Assembly: GCF_000716545.1 (NCBI RefSeq)
Contig: NZ_JNWZ01000050.1
Location: 25,227 to 89,226 of the forward strand
Reading direction: 5' to 3'
DNA: 64,000 nucleotides
From: Kitasatospora phosalacinea
Lineage (GTDB): Bacteria; Actinomycetota; Actinomycetes; Streptomycetales; Streptomycetaceae
In this document: piece after piece, positions 60,051-64,000 of the stretch
Layout of the letters: each line of letters starts with the position of its first letter
How positions within the stretch are numbered: position 1 is the first letter of the stretch
Notes under the pieces: model-generated
What the model was told of the DNA's origin: nothing
Database searches by the model: none
What the model saw: the letters and a program-made list of their open reading frames with translations, nothing else
Made by a program: the position numbers and the translations under genes

Positions 60051-60456
60051 GGCCCGCCCGGGCGTCCGGGCCCGGCGTCGGCCGGACGTTAACCGGACGC
60101 AGCCGAAAGGCAAACCCGCCCCGCCAGGATGACCGTACGGCCGTGCGCACCCGCCAGGCCGGCCCCGGCCCGCCGTCCCCCCGTGCGGCGGGGGCCCACC
60201 GGGCGGGCGCGCACGTCCCCGCGGGGCGGTACGACGGCGGGTGGGGCCGCCGGACCGTCCGTCGACGGCCCGCCGGAGCCGCCGTCCCACCGCCCGCCGG
60301 GCCCGCACCGGGCCCGCCCGCCGTCGGGCCCGGACGTGGGGCCGGGCCCGGCGGCACGGAGCCGGCCCGCGCCCGCCGGGGCCGCATTGACAGGCTGTCA
60401 GCAGCTCGGTCTAATGCTGCTTCCGCAGAACGCGCAGCTCACCGGGGGAGTCTGTA
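60051..60456. other. 406-base spacer between SARP and PaaI-like genes
   Basis: The first 330 bases are very GC-rich with GGCC-type palindromes and no supported gene. The last 70 hold a strong promoter and palindrome before the PaaI-like gene. Confidence 0.55.
60387..60415 (+). promoter_or_regulatory. Promoter TTGACA-17-TCTAAT with overlapping palindrome
   Basis: TTGACA (60387-60392) and TCTAAT (60410-60415) are spaced by 17 bases, near-ideal for the main sigma factor. The palindrome TGACAG-G-CTGTCA (60388-60400) overlaps the -35 element, so a repressor could block it. The start codon is about 40 bases downstream. Confidence 0.75.
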
Positions 60457-60867
60457 GTGGGACGTTCCAGGATCGACGCAATGTTCGAACGTGACCGGGC
60501 CGCCCGTGGGGCGGGCATCGTGCTGGAGGAGGTGTCCGGTGGCCGTGCGGTGGCGCGGATGAAGGTCACCGAGGAGATGGCCGACGCGCACGGGATCGGG
60601 CACGGCGGGTACGTGTTCCTGCTCGCCGACACCGCGTTCTCCTACGCCTGCGACAGCTACGGGCCGGTCGCGTTCGCCCAGGGCGCGCAGATCACCTTCC
60701 TGGCCCCGGCGCAGCTCGGCGACGAGCTGGTGGCGGAGGCCGTCGAACGGACCCTGGCGGGCCGGAACGGCGTCTACGACGTCACGGTGCGGACGGCCGC
60801 GGGCACGGTGGTCGCCGAGTTCCGGGGCCAGAGCACGCTGGTCACGGGGCCCCCGCACAGCGGCTGA
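60457..60867 (+). CDS. paaI: PaaI-type hydroxyphenylacetyl-CoA thioesterase
   Basis: A 136-residue single-hotdog thioesterase. The signature is [27 protein letters not shown]: the conserved GHGG loop followed by LADTAF holds the catalytic Asp and backbone contacts of the PaaI group. [51 protein letters not shown] supplies the remaining strands. PaaI enzymes release phenylacetyl- or hydroxyphenylacetyl-CoA from dead-end acyl thioesters in the phenylacetate pathway. No other paa gene is near, so a general editing role is possible. The GTG at 60457 has GGGGGAG upstream. Its promoter is unusually strong and carries a palindrome. Confidence 0.88.
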   Translation: MGRSRIDAMFERDRAARGAGIVLEEVSGGRAVARMKVTEEMADAHGIGHGGYVFLLADTAFSYACDSYGPVAFAQGAQITFLAPAQLGDELVAEAVERTLAGRNGVYDVTVRTAAGTVVAEFRGQSTLVTGPPHSG

Positions 60868-61076
60868 GCACCCGCGCCCGTCGCCCCGCAGCCTCACCGG
60901 GCACCGCGCGGCCGGTGCCGGTCACCGGGTGTCCGATCGGGGGGACCGCCCTCACCGGGCGCCGCGCGGCGCTGTGCGGCCGGTGTAACCGCCGACCGTT
61001 CGTCGCGGAGACAGCGGCGAAATGCGCTCTTCCTACAGTCGCCACAGGCAGGTGCAGGTCGAACGGAAGGGCTCCC

Positions 61077-64000
61077 GTGGCCGGACAGGTGGCGCAGGAC
61101 GCAGCGAAGCCGCAGCGACCGGGGACCGAACAGGTCAGGTCGGTCTGCTCCTACTGCGGGGTGGGCTGCGGCCTGCTCCTGGAGGTCGGCACCGGCCCGG
61201 ACGGCCGTCGTACCGTGCGCAGGGCCTCCGGGGACCCGGACCACCCGGCGAACCGGGGCCGGCTGTGCACCAAGGGCGCGACCACCGCCGACATGCTGGC
61301 CGCGCCCGGACGGCTGTCCACCGCGCTGGTGCGCACCGTCCGGGGCGAGGACGCGGTGCCGACGCCGGTCGCCGAGGCGATCGCCGCCACCGGGCGGCGG
61401 CTGCGGGCGATCGTGGACGAGCACGGGCCGGACGCGGTCGCGCTGTACGTGTCCGGGCAGCTGAGCCTGGAGGCCCAGTACCTGGCCAACAAGCTCGCCA
61501 AGGGGTACCTGCGGACCAACCAGATCGAGTCCAACTCCCGGCTGTGCATGGCCAGCGCCGGCACCGGCTACAAGCTGTCGCTGGGCGCGGACGGCCCGCC
61601 CGGCTCGTACCGGGACCTCGACCTGGCGGACGTGTTCCTGGTGATCGGTTCGAACGCCGCCGACTGCCACCCGATCCTGTTCCTGCGGATGATGGACCGG
61701 GTCAAGGCGGGCGCCAAGCTGATCGTGGTCGACCCCCGGCGCACCGCCACCGCCGCCAAGGCCGACCTGTTCCTGCAGCTGCGGCCCGGCACCGACCTGG
61801 CGCTGCTGAACGGCCTGCTGCACCTGCTGCACGCGAACGGGCACCTCGACGAGGCGTTCATCGAGCGGCACACCGAGGGCTGGGCGGCGATGCCGGACTT
61901 CCTCGCCGACTACCCGCCGCACCGGGTCGCCGAGCTCACCGGCCTGGCCGAGGCGGACATCCGCCGGGCCGCCGAACTGATCGGCGAGGCGGGCGAGTTC
62001 ACCAGCCTGTGGACGATGGGGCTGAACCAGTCCACCCACGGCACCTGGAACACCAACGCCCTGGTCAACCTGCACCTGGCCACCGGCACCATCTGCCGCC
62101 CCGGCAGCGGCCCGTTCTCGCTGACCGGCCAGCCCAACGCGATGGGCGGCCGCGAGATGGGCTACATGGGCCCGGGCCTGCCCGGCCAGCGCTCCGTCCT
62201 GGCCGCCGCCGACCGGGAGTTCACCGAGGAACTGTGGAACCTGCCGCCCGGCACGCTGCGCGCCGACGGCGTCGGCCGGGGCACCGTCGAGATGTTCCGC
62301 AAGATGGCCGACGGCGAGATCAAGGCGTGCTGGATCATCTGCACCAACCCGGTCGCCTCGGTCGGCAACCGGCGCACCGTCATCGAGGGCCTGGAGAAGG
62401 CCGAACTCGTCATCACCCAGGACGTGTTCGCCGACACCGAGACCAACGCCTACGCGGACGTCGTCCTCCCGGCCGCGCTGTGGACCGAGACCGAGGGCGT
62501 GCTGATCAACAGCGAGCGCAACCTCACCCTGGCCCGCCCCGCCGCCGACGCCCCCGGCGAGGCCCTGCCGGACTGGCGGATCATCGCCGAAGTCGCCCGC
62601 GCCATGGGCTACTCGGAGGGGTTCGACTTCACCGACGCCGAGCAGGTCTTCGAGGAGCTCAAGCGGGCGTACAACCCCGCCACCGGCTGGGACCTGCGCG
62701 GCGCCTCCTACCCGAGGCTGCGCGACACCCCGGTGCAGTGGCCCGCCGCCGACCCGGACGGCCCCGACCGCAACCCGATCCGCTACCTGCTGCCCGACGG
62801 CACCCCGCGCTTCCCCACCCCCAGCGGACGGGCCGCCTTCCACCCCCGCCCGCACCTCGACCCGGCCGAACTCCCGGACGACGACTACCCGTTCGTGCTG
62901 AACACCGGCCGCCTCCCGCACCAGTGGCACACCCTCACCAAGACCGCCAAGGTCGCCAAGCTCGCCAAGCTGGACCCGTCGCCGTTCGTCGAGATCCACC
63001 CCGAGGACGCCGCCGCGCTCGGCATCGGCGAGGGCGACGGCGTCGAGGTCTCCTCCCGGCGCGGCCGGGCCGTGCTGCCCGCCAGGGTCACCGACCGGGT
63101 GCAGCGCGGGAGCTGCTTCGCGCCGTTCCACTGGAACGACCTGTTCGGCGAGTACCTGTCGGTCAACGCGGTCACCTCCGACGCCGTCGACCCGCTCTCC
63201 TTCCAACCCGAACTCAAGTACTGCGCCGTCTCGTTGACCAGGGTTCCGACCCCCGCCGCCGCCGCGCCCGTCGTCCCGGTCGCCGCCGCCCCCTCCCCGT
63301 CCTCGGCGTCCGTGTTCGGGCTGGACGCCGCGCCCCCGCCGGTCCTCTCCGAGGGCGAACGCCGGTACCTGGCCGGGTTCCTGGCCGCCATCCCGACCGG
63401 CCTGCCCGGCGTGCCGGTGCTCCCCGCCGACGCCCCGTTCGACCCCGCGCACGCCCAGTGGGTCAACGGCGCGCTGGCCGGCCTGTACTCGCGCGCCACC
63501 GAACCCGCCCCGGCCGCCGCCACCGCGACCACCCGCCAGCTCATCGTCCTGTGGGCCTCGCAGACCGGCACCGCCGAGGAGTTCGCCACCACCGCCGTCG
63601 CCCGCCTCACGGCCGGCGGCCACCCCGCCGCCCTGCACGCGATGGCCGACACCGACCCGGCCGCCCTCCCCGGCGACGCCGACCTGCTGCTGATCACCTC
63701 CACCTACGGCGACGGCGACGCCCCCGACAACGGCGCCGGCTTCTGGGAGGCCCTCACCGCCGCCAGCCCCGCCCGCCTCGACGGCCGCCGCTACGCCGTC
63801 CTCGCCTTCGGCGACTCCAACTACCAGGACTTCTGCGGCCACGGCCGCCGCCTGGACACCCGGCTCGCCGAGCTCGGCGCCCACCGCCTGGCCCCCCGCG
63901 TCGACTGCGAGCCCGACTACGAGAGCACCGCCGACCACTGGCTCGACAGCGTGCTGGCCGCCCTCGGCCGGGGCGCCGGGGCCCCGCCCCCGCCGCCCCC
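61077..64000 (+). CDS. Molybdopterin nitrate reductase fused to flavodoxin (partial)
   Basis: Partial gene: 974 residues are in the window, and it continues past the end. It starts with the GTG at 61077 (GGAAGG upstream). The N terminus has a 4Fe-4S motif CSYCGVGC (Cys24, 27, 31) with a fourth Cys64 in GRLCTKG, then the molybdopterin oxidoreductase domain: [52 protein letters not shown] type segments, and [29 protein letters not shown]. The molybdopterin dinucleotide-binding domain ([18 protein letters not shown]) follows. From about residue 818 a flavodoxin domain begins ([39 protein letters not shown]). A reductase domain probably follows. It reduces nitrate in assimilation, taking electrons through flavin. 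Confidence 0.93.
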   Translation, partial: MAGQVAQDAAKPQRPGTEQVRSVCSYCGVGCGLLLEVGTGPDGRRTVRRASGDPDHPANRGRLCTKGATTADMLAAPGRLSTALVRTVRGEDAVPTPVAEAIAATGRRLRAIVDEHGPDAVALYVSGQLSLEAQYLANKLAKGYLRTNQIESNSRLCMASAGTGYKLSLGADGPPGSYRDLDLADVFLVIGSNAADCHPILFLRMMDRVKAGAKLIVVDPRRTATAAKADLFLQLRPGTDLALLNGLLHLLHANGHLDEAFIERHTEGWAAMPDFLADYPPHRVAELTGLAEADIRRAAELIGEAGEFTSLWTMGLNQSTHGTWNTNALVNLHLATGTICRPGSGPFSLTGQPNAMGGREMGYMGPGLPGQRSVLAAADREFTEELWNLPPGTLRADGVGRGTVEMFRKMADGEIKACWIICTNPVASVGNRRTVIEGLEKAELVITQDVFADTETNAYADVVLPAALWTETEGVLINSERNLTLARPAADAPGEALPDWRIIAEVARAMGYSEGFDFTDAEQVFEELKRAYNPATGWDLRGASYPRLRDTPVQWPAADPDGPDRNPIRYLLPDGTPRFPTPSGRAAFHPRPHLDPAELPDDDYPFVLNTGRLPHQWHTLTKTAKVAKLAKLDPSPFVEIHPEDAAALGIGEGDGVEVSSRRGRAVLPARVTDRVQRGSCFAPFHWNDLFGEYLSVNAVTSDAVDPLSFQPELKYCAVSLTRVPTPAAAAPVVPVAAAPSPSSASVFGLDAAPPPVLSEGERRYLAGFLAAIPTGLPGVPVLPADAPFDPAHAQWVNGALAGLYSRATEPAPAAATATTRQLIVLWASQTGTAEEFATTAVARLTAGGHPAALHAMADTDPAALPGDADLLLITSTYGDGDAPDNGAGFWEALTAASPARLDGRRYAVLAFGDSNYQDFCGHGRRLDTRLAELGAHRLAPRVDCEPDYESTADHWLDSVLAALGRGAGAPPPPP

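Noticed and set aside
60129..60494. A 121-codon frame in the spacer before the PaaI-like gene
   Set aside because: Pro/Arg-rich with no domain or ribosome site, and it crosses the strong promoter and the start of the real gene.
60980..61010. GTAAC followed by GAGAC as a GlnR (nitrogen) box before the nitrate reductase
   Set aside because: The spacing does not fit the GTNAC-n6-GAAAC pattern and the second half deviates; too weak to call.

Overview
The window is about 64 kb of very GC-rich actinobacterial DNA. GTG starts are frequent, codons end in G or C, and an SsgA-like sporulation gene (15298-15771), SARP/AfsR and LysR regulators, an M9 collagenase and an ECF41 sigma factor all point to a filamentous, sporulating member of Streptomycetaceae (Streptomyces or Kitasatospora). 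No rRNA, tRNA, CRISPR array, intact insertion sequence or replication origin was seen.

Left part (1-36.9 kb) is a mosaic of small units. It opens with the tail of a peptide-type ABC binding protein and two flavin-dependent (LLM) oxidoreductases. Next come an ArsR-type regulator divergent from peptide deformylase, a LysR/MFS pair, an acyl-thioesterase-like hydrolase, an ECF41 sigma factor divergent from an NTPase/propeller protein, a hotdog thioesterase, a TPR-type regulator, and an SsgA-like gene coupled to a small ORF. These are followed by a secreted PKD/PPC collagenase with its own LysR gene, a PIG-L deacetylase, a TetR regulator divergent from a glycosidase-like protein, a truncated DUF2071/membrane fusion, an N-terminally extended GAPDH, a CGNR protein divergent from an MBL hydrolase, a lipoprotein, a SNF2 helicase, a PTGR-like reductase divergent from a LysR regulator, a GNAT enzyme and a WD40 protein. 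Many divergent spacers carry clear palindromes that look like local operators.

The central part (37.1-57.1 kb) is the most unusual. Three helical, WXG100/CpnT-N-like, repeat-rich proteins (37280, 38235, 40642) lead into one 5,184-residue reading frame (41441-56995). Its N terminus looks like a type VII secretion substrate. It then carries, in order, 45-residue His/Pro/Glu repeats, a two-GX2H TIKI/ChaN/EreA-like domain, an HEFSH metalloprotease-like domain, a long helical region, a linker with KRR/KRxR clusters resembling nuclear localisation signals, a papain-like glutamine-deamidase (Tox-PL) domain, an OTU cysteine-protease domain, and about six C-terminal repeats of 230-300 residues. A 13/14 match to the cellobiose-repressor (CebR) operator and a perfect 12-bp stem-loop lie just upstream of the first gene. 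I infer a secreted, multi-domain, possibly eukaryote-directed effector locus.

Right part (57.2-64 kb): a SARP/NB-ARC/TPR regulator preceded by 11-bp direct repeats, a PaaI-type thioesterase with a near-consensus promoter overlapped by a palindrome, and the first 974 codons of a molybdopterin nitrate reductase fused to flavodoxin, cut by the window end.
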